Shown here: positions 54,103-63,557 of the stretch, in pieces
Numbering within the stretch: the stretch's first letter is position 1
Layout: each line of letters opens with the position of its first letter
NCBI GenBank assembly: GCA_028285085.1
Contig: JANQQI010000009.1
Coordinates: 62,001-126,000, forward strand
Length of the DNA: 64,000 bases
Source: Saprospiraceae bacterium
GTDB taxonomy: Bacteria > Bacteroidota > Bacteroidia > Chitinophagales > Saprospiraceae
Reading direction: 5' to 3'
Program-made: the position numbers and the translations under genes
The notes under the pieces: model-generated
Seen by the model: only the letters and a program-made list of their open reading frames with translations
Told to the model about the DNA's origin: nothing
Databases searched by the model: none

Positions 54103-55143
54103 ATGAACGTCCGAAATTTATTGATTCTACCTATCTTTTTTTTGGCCTTATCGGCAGCAGTATTTTCCTCCTTTAGTGCTTCGCCAACTGATTACAGTTG
54201 TCCACCCGTTGAAAACCTACAGGCTACCGGTCAAAACAATAATATTTTAGTGACCTGGGACCCCGTCATGGGCGCAATATACTACATCGTTCAAATCCTC
54301 GATCTACGCACCCAGGAAGTACAGACGTACTATACCGATGACCCGTATTTCTTATTTTTCAATCTCATTCCCGGACCTTATCAGATTACGGTAATTCCCG
54401 TCTGTCCTCACGGTGAAATGGGCGGAGACAACGACATCATCATCGATGAAATCGACTTTTATCCCGTTGGTTATGCTTTAAGTGCCTGCGCTTGCAGCAC
54501 TTACTATGCCGTATCCGGTACCGGTGACGACGATGAGTTCAGTTTTGATTGGATCAGTCCCCCAGAATCTTGTACAACGAAATACCGCGTGCAAATGCTG
54601 GATGAGTCCGGTGATACCCTGTCTTCTATAGAATTTAGCTACCTCAGCGCTACCAATGAAATTGAATTATTCCTTTGTGATAGCCTCAGCCCAATCAATC
54701 CTCCTCGTGAAGTATCTGGAACAGATCAAGATTACAGAGCCATTGACAAATGGAGTAACATCCTTTATACCATTAGTGTTGACGGCAGCGGGTGTTCGCT
54801 CAGCTGGAATAGTGCTTATTCCGTAAATGTTGACTATTGCATTTTCTGCACGCCAGCTGTTCTCGGCGACAGTCCGGAGCTCCTACAAGATATTGTTAGC
54901 CTACAACCTAATCCTACGAATGAGGATGTCACTTTATCTTATACCTTATCCGAAGCGGCAAAAGTAAGCTGGACCATTTATCACGCTAGTGGACAAATGG
55001 CGGTGCAGCCAATGGCAGCACAATACCTCGAGATGGGCACTTATCAACACCAATACGATCTTTCCAATTTGCCCCCGGGCAGTTATTATTCAATGGTAAA
55101 AATTGGTAACAAACAAAAAATGCTGCGACTGATCAAATATTAA
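54103..55143 (+). CDS. T9SS-secreted protein with fibronectin-like domain
   Basis: A 346-residue protein: signal peptide (LLILPIFFLALSAAVFSSFSA), a fibronectin-III-like domain (CPPVENLQATGQNNNILVTWDPVMGAIYYIVQILD), a cysteine-containing middle region with a second beta-sandwich (SACACSTYYAVSG...) and a T9SS sorting domain (VSLQPNPTNEDVTLSYTLSEAAKVSWTIYHASGQM, YQHQYDLSNLPPGSYY, QKMLRLIKY). It is a small exported surface or secreted protein of unknown binding partner. A clear terminator follows. Confidence 0.82.
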   Translation: MNVRNLLILPIFFLALSAAVFSSFSASPTDYSCPPVENLQATGQNNNILVTWDPVMGAIYYIVQILDLRTQEVQTYYTDDPYFLFFNLIPGPYQITVIPVCPHGEMGGDNDIIIDEIDFYPVGYALSACACSTYYAVSGTGDDDEFSFDWISPPESCTTKYRVQMLDESGDTLSSIEFSYLSATNEIELFLCDSLSPINPPREVSGTDQDYRAIDKWSNILYTISVDGSGCSLSWNSAYSVNVDYCIFCTPAVLGDSPELLQDIVSLQPNPTNEDVTLSYTLSEAAKVSWTIYHASGQMAVQPMAAQYLEMGTYQHQYDLSNLPPGSYYSMVKIGNKQKMLRLIKY

Positions 55144-55170
55144 TGCGTGAAACAAATTCGCCGCTCATTC

Positions 55171-55202
55171 GCCATTCGGGAAGTTCTCGAGTGGCTTTTT
55201 TT
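55171..55202 (+). terminator. terminator of the T9SS gene at 54103
   Basis: A 25-nt imperfect hairpin (55171-55195; eleven pairs with two G-T wobbles, 3-nt loop) followed by seven T residues, 28 bp after the stop codon. Confidence 0.85.
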
Positions 55203-55303
55203 ATGCCTAAAAAACGGGTAAACAAGGTTAAAATCATTATCGCATCGTGTAGGTCGACACCCACATCTTTGTATCGAAGTATACGTGGCCTAGTATCTAA
55301 TCA

Positions 55304-55465
55304 AGAGCATGTTTAAATTTCTATTGTATGAAACTCAATCTTTCTCGAACCTAAATTCTAAAAAATGAACCTATTTAGTTCGCTAAACTCGTTAGTTTTC
55401 TTGCGCCAAAATGGTCGCCAAAGGTTGTGGCTGTAAATTATTGATTTTCATTCCAGACAAGCTCT
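55304..55465. repeat. inverted-repeat element, copy B
   Basis: AGAGCATGTTTAAA at 55304 and TCCAGACAAGCTCT ending at 55465 are imperfect inverted ends of a 162-bp non-coding segment. The ends match those of the 76-bp element at 61245. Its interior contains no open frame. It fills most of the 341-bp gap between the two genes. Confidence 0.4.
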
Positions 55466-55484
55466 AAACTAAAAATTACTTCAA

Positions 55485-56324
55485 ATGAAAAAGCTCAATC
55501 TAATCTTAATCTTAGGGATGCTGTTCGTGGGTTTGTTTATCGCCTGCCAAAAAACCGACCTGCTCCCTACCGAGGAAGCCCTTCCCCAAGTAGAGCAAAA
55601 ACTAACGGCCGAAAACCAAATCGTGGTTGGCCACATCAAGGATGGTGAAACCAAACTAGTACAAGACCTAAGTGCTGTCCAAGCGCTTTTTAAGAAAAAC
55701 CTAAGTGCCATCCACAAGTTCAACGACATTTACATTGGCGTAGAAGATGATCAGTACTTCATCTATGCCGAAGGTGAAACGGCCCAAAACGAGTCTTTAA
55801 TGACCCGTCAATCACTTACCATCGGTGCCGAAGGGGAGTTATTAGCTTATGCCTTAGGTAGAACTGCTAACTACTGTACTGGTCACAACTGTTCTTACTG
55901 TCGATTTGTCAATAACTATGGTTGTTATTGCCGCCGGCCGGGAGCGGGCAGCGATCCAGCACAATGTGACCACAGTACTGGTCCCGGAGTTTCTAACTCA
56001 ATTGGATTACTAGATCGTGGTTTAATCAGTGCGACCATCGACGATGGGACTTACAATGCAGATTTAGTCTTGAATGTTCCTGCTGAAGAAGTCGAGCAGG
56101 CTTACCTAGACGAGCTCACAGGTACTGGTCAATTTGTGGTCGATGGACCTTACACTATTTCCCAAGAAGCCATGCAGGCCATCTACGCAGATGGTGGCAG
56201 TAGTTGGCCCGGTGGAGATGTAGGTATCAGCCCCGGTCTCAGTGACGTTAATGTCGAAGCTCAAGCAATTATCATCATTATTATCACCGATAGCGGAGAT
56301 GTCATTGTGATTATTATTGCTTAA
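55485..56324 (+). CDS. exported lipoprotein with Cys-rich centre and Ile-rich tail
   Basis: A 279-residue protein with a lipoprotein signal (GMLFVGLFIAC, lipobox FIAC at 18-21). The middle carries a cysteine cluster (NYCTGHNCSYCRFVNNYGCYCRR, then DPAQCDH), and the end is striking: a block of six isoleucines, a TDSGD turn, and VIVIIIA at the C-terminus, two very hydrophobic strands that would pair as a hairpin. I recognise no family. The Cys cluster could bind metal or form disulphides. The tail could insert in a membrane or self-assemble. Neither is shown by sequence. Confidence 0.7.
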   Translation: MKKLNLILILGMLFVGLFIACQKTDLLPTEEALPQVEQKLTAENQIVVGHIKDGETKLVQDLSAVQALFKKNLSAIHKFNDIYIGVEDDQYFIYAEGETAQNESLMTRQSLTIGAEGELLAYALGRTANYCTGHNCSYCRFVNNYGCYCRRPGAGSDPAQCDHSTGPGVSNSIGLLDRGLISATIDDGTYNADLVLNVPAEEVEQAYLDELTGTGQFVVDGPYTISQEAMQAIYADGGSSWPGGDVGISPGLSDVNVEAQAIIIIIITDSGDVIVIIIA

Positions 56325-56374
56325 CCAAACCCGTTGGGGTTTAATCAATTGGTCACGTAAACTTGCCTAAGTGT

Positions 56375-56407
56375 ACGCAAAGCCCGAGTTTATCTTCGGC
56401 TTTGCGT
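56375..56407 (+). terminator. possible terminator of the Cys-rich lipoprotein gene
   Basis: ACGCAAAGCC (56375-56384) pairs with GGCTTTGCGT (56398-56407) around a 13-nt loop, followed by only a short T run (GCCTTTTCG). It may serve the converging genes on both sides. Confidence 0.5.
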
Positions 56408-56424
56408 GCCTTTTCGCTGGCGGC

Positions 56425-57015
56425 TTAGAGGCTGTAAATGACACGCGCCGCCAACGACCAGCCCAACCCGTTTAAACGATAAGGCAGCGTAGCCCGGAGG
56501 TTAATACCAAAATCCCGAGAAAGGTAACAAGTCGTACCAAATTGTAACAGATAACCAGATTTATCCCGATATCTGATTTGATCACTGATGTCTTCCCGAT
56601 CACTATTTTCCACGTAATAGCTGAATAACCAGGTATAAGCAATCCCTGTGCTTAAGCTGACTTCCGCGAAATCATTTTTGGTAGACAAATCAATTAACCA
56701 ATCGTAGTGTAATGGAATTTCTAAGTGGTTCAGACGGATTTTACCGTAGGCTATGTCCGGGTGATAAGCCGGTAAAATATATTCTCCATTTTGACTAAAA
56801 AGAATTTCTAATCCCAAACGGGTCCGTTTAGATAGGTGTGCAGTGGTCATCAATCCCACATTCGGACCGAAGTAGTCCATAATATCTTTACCTTCTAATT
56901 CTGAAAAATTGAGGCCGGCGACTATCGCCAATCCAAACCGGGGTTGTTGTGCCATCACATACGTCGTACTGAGCAGTACGGCAACTATTCCGGCAAGCAA
57001 AAATTTAGTCTTCAT
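56425..57015 (-). CDS. outer-membrane beta-barrel (PorT-like) protein
   Basis: The Met at 57015 (MKTKFLLAGIVAVLLSTTYVMAQ) gives a clean signal peptide and 196 residues; a Met at 57045 would add a non-signal extension. The mature part is a small barrel of about eight strands (LAIVAGLNFSELEG, KRTRLGLEILFSQNG, NHLEIPLHYDWLID, LLQFGTTCYLSRDFGINLRATLPY, SLAARVIYSL) like the outer_membrane_beta-barrel/PorT family. Location is the outer membrane; function is unknown. Confidence 0.75.
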   Translation of the reverse strand: MKTKFLLAGIVAVLLSTTYVMAQQPRFGLAIVAGLNFSELEGKDIMDYFGPNVGLMTTAHLSKRTRLGLEILFSQNGEYILPAYHPDIAYGKIRLNHLEIPLHYDWLIDLSTKNDFAEVSLSTGIAYTWLFSYYVENSDREDISDQIRYRDKSGYLLQFGTTCYLSRDFGINLRATLPYRLNGLGWSLAARVIYSL

Positions 57016-57094
57016 TAGCTTTATTATTGACGAGTTCATAGCCAATAACTCAGCGATCAGAAAAACATTGCTTGCCAGCTAAAATTTAACCCGC

Positions 57095-60000
57095 CTAATT
57101 CACTTTATACTTCAAACCGATGCGATCTAATTCGGCAATGAACTCATTATCCGCATTCACCTTACGATCAGCCGCTTGAAGATTCAGGCTCATGCGATTG
57201 GTGTGATCCACGAAAACCATTTTGAGTTTGTGCTTGCCTTTGCGGAGCTTGCACAGGCGATCGATTTCATCGATCATTTCCGAAGAGATGCGTTCCAGTG
57301 GTAATTTTAAGGTAATGGACTCGGTCAAATCTCCGCCGATGCTATCGAGTTGTCGGACTTCCTTGATCTTAAGCTGGAATTCTTCGCTGTTCCAACGCTT
57401 CTGGAAGCTACCGATGATGTAGAGCACCGCCCCGGTCTCAAGTAGGTGTTTGAATTTCTGATAATCTTCGCTAAACAGCGGGAACTCCAACATACCGTTA
57501 TAATCCTGGAGGGTAAAAAGTCCCCAGCCGTTGCCCTTTTTATTGATGCGGTGTTGCGCAACGGTAATGATGCCCGCCAATTTGACGCTCTGCCCTTTGA
57601 AACGATCTACCTGATCGAGCGGACAAGTGGTGAAATTCTCAACTTCTACGCGATAATCATCCAAGGGGTGGCCACTGATATAAATCCCGGTCACTTCTTT
57701 TTCACGGGTCAACTTCTCGATCAGGCTCCAAGCTTCAGCCTCGGGTATCTTAGGCTCGGGAATCAAAATATCGTCCGAATCGCCGAAAAGCGAATTCACG
57801 TTTTGTGCCTTTTGAAGTTGATAGGCGTTGCCGTATTTCAACAAGTGCTCCATGAAGGTGTCAAACTTCTCGGAAGGCGCGTAATAGGTAGCGCGATGGA
57901 TGGTATCGAAGCAGTCGAGAGCGCCGCCTAAGACCAAGCTCTCCATACATTTCTTATTCACGGCGCGCAAATCCAATCGTTGTACCATCCCAAAAATACT
58001 ATGGAACGGGCCATTTTCTCGGGCCTTCAAAATCGCTTCTACCGGGCCCTCTCCTACCCCTTTCAGGGCAGACATCCCGAATCGAATTTGACCTTGCTTG
58101 TTGACCGAAAAATCAGATTCGCTCTCATTCACGTCGGGGCCAAGTACTTCCAGTCCCATGCGTTTACATTCGCGTAGGAAGAAGGTCAGCTTCGAGATAT
58201 CATTCTTATTGTGTGTCAAGACCGAAGCCATGAATTCCGCCGGATGGTGTGCTTTGAGGTAAGCCGTTTGGAAGGCAACAAAAGCGTAGCAAGTCGAATG
58301 CGATTTATTGAACGCATAAGAGGCAAACGCTTCCCAGTCTTTCCAGACTTTGTCCACAATTTCTTTAGGATGACCGTTGCCTTCGCAGCCCTCGATGAAT
58401 TTGGGATACAAGGCATCGATGATCGCCTTCTTTTTCTTACCCATCCCCTTACGCAGCGCATCTGCCTGACCTTTAGAAAAGCCGGCCAGCTTTTGGGACA
58501 ACAGCATTACTTGCTCTTGGTAGACTGTAATCCCATAGGTCTCAGCCAAATACTCTTCCATTGCAGGTAAATCGTAGGTAATTTCCTCCCGACCGTGCTT
58601 ACGCGCGACGAAGTTTGGGATATAGGCCAAGGGACCCGGTCGATACAAGGCATTCATCGCGATGAGGTCCTCAAACTTATTGGGAACCAGTTCGCGCATG
58701 TACTTCTGCATTCCCGAGGACTCGTATTGGAATATCCCGATGGTTTCACCGCGCTGGAACAGCTCGTAGGTTTTGACATCATCGAGTGGAATTTCATCCG
58801 GGTCGATCTCAATGCCTTTGGTCTGCTTGACGATGCGAATCGCATCTTTAATAATAGTCAGGGTTTTTAGCCCAAGGAAATCCATTTTCAGTAGACCCGC
58901 ATCCTCCGCTACACTATTATCAAACTGACTCACGAGCAGATCAGAATCCTTGGCCGTGGTCACCGGAACGAACTTGGTAATATCATCCGGGGTAATGACG
59001 ACTCCACAGGCGTGAATTCCGGTATTCCGAATCGAGCCCTCCAGCTTTTTCGCCGTTTGGATGGTCTTTCCGATAATGTCATCGCCTTCGGCGAGCTTAC
59101 GGAAATTATAGGCCTTTTCGACATCATCCGAATTCATCTTGCCTTTCAGCCCGGGATCAATATCCTTCGGCGCGAGGACTTTTTTCAAAGAAGCCGATAG
59201 GTGCGTCGGAAAGGTTTTGGCGATTCGATCTACGTCCGCAAGCGGTACATCGAGTACACGGCCGACATCGCGAATCGACATCTTCGCCGCCATCGAACCG
59301 TAGGTGATAATCTGAGCCACCTGATTACGGCCGTATTTATCAATTACATAATCAATAACCTTCGCGCGGCCCTCGTCGTCAAAATCGATATCAATATCCG
59401 GCATTGACACCCGCTCAGGATTCAAGAAGCGCTCAAACAGCAAATCGTATTTAATCGGATCCACATTCGTAATCCCGATACAATAGGCCACCGCTGAACC
59501 CGCGGCCGATCCCCGGCCCGGCCCTACGGACACGCCCATTTCCCGGGCTGTCGTAGTGAAATCCTGTACAATGAGAAAATAGCCCGGATAACCCGACTGC
59601 TTGATAACGGACAGCTCAAAATTGAGGCGCTCTTCTACTTCCGCAGTGATTGTCCCATAGCGGCGCTTCGCGCCTTCAAAAGTAAGATGCCGCAGATAGT
59701 CATCCTGAGTTTTAAAGCCCGGCGGTAAGGGGAAAGCAGGCAAAAGAACATCCCGCGCCAGTTCGAGCTTATCCACCTTATCGTAAATCTCAAGTGTATT
59801 GTCCAAGGCAAAAGGCACATCCTTAAACAGCTCACCCATTTCGGTTTTTGTCTTAAAGTAGAAATCCGAGCTGGGGAACTTAAAGCGGTTCTCCTGATCA
59901 ATGATGCTGGCCGTATTAATACACAGCAAAATATCGTGCGGCGCCCAGTCTTCCTCCTCCACATAATGCGAATCATTGGTCGCAATCACCTTAACATCGT

Positions 60001-60622
60001 ACTTCTCAGCTAAGCGGAGCAGGTGCTGATTCACATCCTCCTGGCTGACACCCAGGCTGTCGATATTTTCCAGCCCGCGGTGACGCTGTATCTCGATGTA
60101 GTAATCTTCACCAAAGATATTGAGCCACCATTTCAGCAACTCTTCTGCTTTTTCCAGATTACCGTGCAAAATGGCCTGTGGTACTTCCGCACCAATACAA
60201 CAGCTCGTGGCCACCAGTCCTTCGTGATACTTTTCGATCAGTTCCTTATCAATTCGTGGAAACTTGGAGTATTGCCCTTCAATGAAGCCCAGCGAGCAGA
60301 GCTTGGAGAGATTTTCGTAGCCCGTCTGGTTCTTCGCCAATAAGAGCTGATGAAAGCGTTTGTCCGATTCCCCGGCCGCACGGGAGAAGGTCTTCCGATG
60401 CCGGTCAGCTACCAGATAAAACTCACAGCCGACGATGGGTTTAAGATCACGTTTTTCGGCTTCCGCGACGAATTTACACGCCCCGAACATATTGCCGTGG
60501 TCGGTCAGCGCTACCCCTTTTTGCCCATCGGCCTTAGCCTTGTCCATCATGGTTCCGATATCGGAGGCCCCATCGAGCAAAGAGTATTGGGTATGGCAGT
60601 GCAGGTGAAGAAAATCTGGCAT
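57095..60622 (-). CDS. dnaE: DNA polymerase III alpha subunit
   Basis: A 1175-residue polymerase. The N-terminal PHP domain begins FLHLHCHTQYSLLDGASDIG and contains ALTDHGNMFGACKF. The palm has PDIDIDFDDEGRAKVIDYV with the catalytic Asp residues, preceded by GVSVGPGRGSAAGSAVAYCIGI. The fingers contain GMGKKKKAIIDALYPKF and AFNKSHSTCYAFVAFQTAYLKAHHPAEFMASVLT. A helix-hairpin-helix (MSALKGVGEGPVEAIL) and an OB domain (GQSVKLAGIITVAQHRI) follow. It is the replicative polymerase of the DnaE1 type; length is normal for Bacteroidota. Its own transcript. Confidence 0.97.
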   Translation of the reverse strand: MPDFLHLHCHTQYSLLDGASDIGTMMDKAKADGQKGVALTDHGNMFGACKFVAEAEKRDLKPIVGCEFYLVADRHRKTFSRAAGESDKRFHQLLLAKNQTGYENLSKLCSLGFIEGQYSKFPRIDKELIEKYHEGLVATSCCIGAEVPQAILHGNLEKAEELLKWWLNIFGEDYYIEIQRHRGLENIDSLGVSQEDVNQHLLRLAEKYDVKVIATNDSHYVEEEDWAPHDILLCINTASIIDQENRFKFPSSDFYFKTKTEMGELFKDVPFALDNTLEIYDKVDKLELARDVLLPAFPLPPGFKTQDDYLRHLTFEGAKRRYGTITAEVEERLNFELSVIKQSGYPGYFLIVQDFTTTAREMGVSVGPGRGSAAGSAVAYCIGITNVDPIKYDLLFERFLNPERVSMPDIDIDFDDEGRAKVIDYVIDKYGRNQVAQIITYGSMAAKMSIRDVGRVLDVPLADVDRIAKTFPTHLSASLKKVLAPKDIDPGLKGKMNSDDVEKAYNFRKLAEGDDIIGKTIQTAKKLEGSIRNTGIHACGVVITPDDITKFVPVTTAKDSDLLVSQFDNSVAEDAGLLKMDFLGLKTLTIIKDAIRIVKQTKGIEIDPDEIPLDDVKTYELFQRGETIGIFQYESSGMQKYMRELVPNKFEDLIAMNALYRPGPLAYIPNFVARKHGREEITYDLPAMEEYLAETYGITVYQEQVMLLSQKLAGFSKGQADALRKGMGKKKKAIIDALYPKFIEGCEGNGHPKEIVDKVWKDWEAFASYAFNKSHSTCYAFVAFQTAYLKAHHPAEFMASVLTHNKNDISKLTFFLRECKRMGLEVLGPDVNESESDFSVNKQGQIRFGMSALKGVGEGPVEAILKARENGPFHSIFGMVQRLDLRAVNKKCMESLVLGGALDCFDTIHRATYYAPSEKFDTFMEHLLKYGNAYQLQKAQNVNSLFGDSDDILIPEPKIPEAEAWSLIEKLTREKEVTGIYISGHPLDDYRVEVENFTTCPLDQVDRFKGQSVKLAGIITVAQHRINKKGNGWGLFTLQDYNGMLEFPLFSEDYQKFKHLLETGAVLYIIGSFQKRWNSEEFQLKIKEVRQLDSIGGDLTESITLKLPLERISSEMIDEIDRLCKLRKGKHKLKMVFVDHTNRMSLNLQAADRKVNADNEFIAELDRIGLKYKVN

Positions 60623-60845
60623 ATTGGATTATATTTTTATACGAACCGTTCTAAGAAACAACAGACCATCAGAGCGGTACCATTTCATTCTTAGGGTGTA
60701 GCTGTATCGATATTTATAATTGGAAAACGCTTGGGGCGAAGATAGGGTTTTTGGGTGGGAAAGTGATGGTTTGAGAGGTGAGGAAATTAGAGTGTTTACA
60801 AGTAATACATGTCGTTTTAAGGAATACTCATTTGACTTGCCTCGC

Positions 60846-61142
60846 CTATGGATTGAGGTATGTATTCAATAACTCAATGGCCGCTTGGTTATTCCGATTC
60901 TTGGCGACCAGCAGCGGGGTCTCCCCTTCCATCATTTCTACGATCTCAGGATCTCCGCCATTTTCTAAGATTAGTTTTGTGATTTCCAAATGGTTATATC
61001 GAATACTCTCCACTAATGGAGAGGCCATAAATTCGGGATGCTGATAGTTAGGATCAATCCCCATTCTTAGATAATATTTCACCAATTCGAAATCACCGTC
61101 TTGAACGGCTTTAAACATGGCTTTCCAATCACCTCCGGACAT
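60846..61142 (-). CDS. small ankyrin-repeat protein
   Basis: A 98-residue protein of two to three ankyrin repeats (WKAMFKAVQDGDFELVKYYLRMGIDPNYQH, SPLVESIRYNHLEITKLILENGGDPEIVE, ETPLLVAKNRNNQAAIELLNTYL). No signal peptide. Such short ankyrin proteins mediate protein contacts; the partner is unknown. It is isolated between dnaE and the serine hydrolase. Confidence 0.82.
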   Translation of the reverse strand: MSGGDWKAMFKAVQDGDFELVKYYLRMGIDPNYQHPEFMASPLVESIRYNHLEITKLILENGGDPEIVEMMEGETPLLVAKNRNNQAAIELLNTYLNP

Positions 61143-61244
61143 ATGAATTGTTTTGAGTATTAAGTTAATTATAAATCATTATCTGAAAATATTACGGAGC
61201 GCCTCCTTCTCTGGTTATCGAGAATAGGCATTTCGATGATATTT

Positions 61245-61320
61245 AGAGCTTGTTTGGAAATTATTAATTGATCTACAAACGTCATTTTTCGACCTAAAGA
61301 ACAAATCCCAAACAAGCTCT
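61245..61320. repeat. inverted-repeat element, copy A
   Basis: Perfect 13-bp inverted ends AGAGCTTGTTTGG (61245-61257) and CCAAACAAGCTCT (61308-61320) bound a 76-bp non-coding AT-rich segment. The same end sequence recurs at 25705, 52470 and 55304-55465. This could be a MITE-like element or a repeated mRNA hairpin. Confidence 0.55.
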
Positions 61321-61348
61321 TAGATAATTACTGGATACTTTGTGGTAA

Positions 61349-62881
61349 TCAATTTTCTTGTTTAGACAATTCGGAACAAATATAATTAGCCGCAAAATTA
61401 GCCGCGCCATTATAATTTGAAACTACTATAACGTACAGGTCTAACGCAGGATAATATTCACAGCGCGAGCTTCCTCCCGGAATTCCACCAGCGTGCCCAT
61501 AGTTTAATAGACCATTTCTTTCATTGACATAAAACCCATAGCCATACCACGATCTGTAAATAGGTATATTTAAATTCTCTACTCGCTTGGTGGTAAACTG
61601 GGTTTTGAGTGAGTCTGCAATCAATAAGTTATTATTTAGTGCCGACATAAAAGCGTAAAGATCATTCGTTGTACTATAAAATGATCCAGCAGGCCTGCTG
61701 AAGCTTAGGTTGCTATTAGCCACTTCATCTCTAAAACCATTATCCAAGTCACCATCACCAGCTCGATTTAACTGATAATTTTTCGCAATACCCAAGGTAC
61801 CATTTTCCATATCTACAGGCCCTGTATTATGCATCCCTAATGGCTTGAAAATATTTTCGGATAAATAATCATAAAAATTTTGTCCGCTAGCTTGTTCAAT
61901 TAATTTCCCCATAATATCGAAGTTCTCATTGGAATAATCAAAGGAACTTAGAGGTTCGAAATTTTCATAAGATTCTATCTGCGGTAGAAATTCCAGGTTT
62001 AATTTATAGAACTCGTCCACACTTCGAGCCTTCATTATTGCCGGTATAAATCCATCAATATCATCGAGTTCAATACCCGAAGTATGAGTCAGTAAATGGG
62101 CAAGGGTAACTTTCGCTCCAACTTGTTTCGGAAAATCTGCTAAGTAACTGGAAATGGGTGTATGTAGATCGAGTTTCTCTTGTTGTATCAGTTGAGCGAT
62201 CGCAATGGCCGTAAACATTTTAGTCGTTGATGCGATGATCATTTGCTGGTCAAGTGTACACTTCGCTTCTGTTTTTTTATCTGAAAAACCATAAGCACCT
62301 TGGTGTATAATTTCATCTCCTTTGGCGACTAGCACCACACCAGAGAATAGATCTTCTGCTTCCATTTTCTTGAAATAACTCTCCAATAATTCCGAAGGAT
62401 TGTCCGCATTATACCCACCAGTCCGTTGCTTGTTGGATTTCGCAGGACTACAACTTCTAAGCACATTAGTGCCATCAATTTTATGATCCGTGGTGAAATC
62501 AAACTCCAAACCGATCCAATCTTTACAAACCTTTCCTTTAAACCACGCGATTTCATTTTCATTGTATTTGTCTTCGCCATAAGAGACAAATTCTAATGGC
62601 CCAAATTCTTTGTAGGCAGCAAGCCAATAATTAATATCCGTTTGCAACCATCGATTATTTTCACCGATTAGCGTATCTGACCAATGTTTGAGAATAGCTT
62701 GCTTCAGATTTAATGAATCGTTCGAGTTGGCCGCTTCGATGAATTCAAGGTAAATCTTCTCTCTTTCATCAGGGGGAGACAGAAACGTACTACTTGTATC
62801 ATTTGCTGGACTTTCGGAGCAGGCAAAACAGATCCCTATAATTAAAAATAAAATTAGGCAGAAAGGTAAGAGGTTCTTCAT
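61349..62881 (-). CDS. beta-lactamase-family serine hydrolase lipoprotein
   Basis: The Met at 62881 (MKNLLPFCLILFLIIGICFAC) gives a lipoprotein signal and 510 residues; the Met at 62914 is rejected. The N-terminal part (about 30-150) resembles a small accessory domain with GPLEFVSYGEDKYNENEIAWFKG. The catalytic domain has IIASTTKMFTAIAI (SxxK; Ser at codon 207 from this start), FDYSNENFD (YxN) and GYGFYVN, NYGHAGGIPG (HxG). The class C beta-lactamase/esterase/D-Ala-D-Ala peptidase-like family is clear, but substrate is not. Periplasmic or surface location. Confidence 0.88.
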   Translation of the reverse strand: MKNLLPFCLILFLIIGICFACSESPANDTSSTFLSPPDEREKIYLEFIEAANSNDSLNLKQAILKHWSDTLIGENNRWLQTDINYWLAAYKEFGPLEFVSYGEDKYNENEIAWFKGKVCKDWIGLEFDFTTDHKIDGTNVLRSCSPAKSNKQRTGGYNADNPSELLESYFKKMEAEDLFSGVVLVAKGDEIIHQGAYGFSDKKTEAKCTLDQQMIIASTTKMFTAIAIAQLIQQEKLDLHTPISSYLADFPKQVGAKVTLAHLLTHTSGIELDDIDGFIPAIMKARSVDEFYKLNLEFLPQIESYENFEPLSSFDYSNENFDIMGKLIEQASGQNFYDYLSENIFKPLGMHNTGPVDMENGTLGIAKNYQLNRAGDGDLDNGFRDEVANSNLSFSRPAGSFYSTTNDLYAFMSALNNNLLIADSLKTQFTTKRVENLNIPIYRSWYGYGFYVNERNGLLNYGHAGGIPGGSSRCEYYPALDLYVIVVSNYNGAANFAANYICSELSKQEN

Positions 62882-63173
62882 CTTTAGTATTTCAATTAGT
62901 TGGTAAAGGTTCATTCATAAGGCACAGTGGCAAGACAATTCCCTTAATTTGACCTGCTCGAGCAAAATAAGCTAAGTCAGTATATTTCCCAGAATGATTC
63001 GATCAGGGTGACACATTGATAGATCAGAGAAAGATTCAATTCCAGAGGGGTTTACATATCCGATTATATTTATACCAATGATAAGAATTGAGAATGATTG
63101 TACCATTCATTTTTGGAGGAACCTAAACCAGCTTAAAGCTGCCCTTGGCAATGGCCTCCTTGTAATGATCTTT

Positions 63174-63557
63174 TTACAGCACGTACAATTGAAAGAGTTT
63201 ATTGAGGACTTTTTCCGGGTCCTCACAAAGCCCCGGGTGGGTTTTAGAGCTTTGAATAATGGTACTGCGGGCAGCGACTAGCCAACGAAACCTGGAGGCG
63301 AGTTCGAGTGCTCCGATTTGTCCTCCCTTGGTGCCGCCATGGCAGACTAATTCCCAAGCCTCCAAATATTTGCGGATCATCTCAATGTCCACATCCTGCG
63401 AAAAAGCAGTAATTCTTTGTTCGTCAATTTGGTATTTAATGCCAAGGTATTTTTTTCGTTTCGAAAATAGAATGACCCCGATGTTCAAAAATTCCTCTCG
63501 TTCAACTTTTGGCACTAGTCTGATGACTGCAAATTCGTAGGTGACTTTATTTTGCAT
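63174..63557 (-). CDS. DUF3037 protein
   Basis: A 127-residue protein with YEFAVIRLVPKVEREEFLNIGVILFSKRKKYLGIKY and FRWLVAARSTIIQSSKTHPGL, the DUF3037 signatures. It overlaps the upstream HipA-like kinase gene by 11 bp, a pairing common to this family. The molecular role is unknown. The 259-bp gap downstream holds no gene that I accept. Confidence 0.85.
   Translation of the reverse strand: MQNKVTYEFAVIRLVPKVEREEFLNIGVILFSKRKKYLGIKYQIDEQRITAFSQDVDIEMIRKYLEAWELVCHGGTKGGQIGALELASRFRWLVAARSTIIQSSKTHPGLCEDPEKVLNKLFQLYVL

Noticed and set aside
63078-63281. 67-codon plus-strand frame beside DUF3037
   Set aside because: Its second half is antisense to the convincing DUF3037 gene and the rest has no recognisable pattern.
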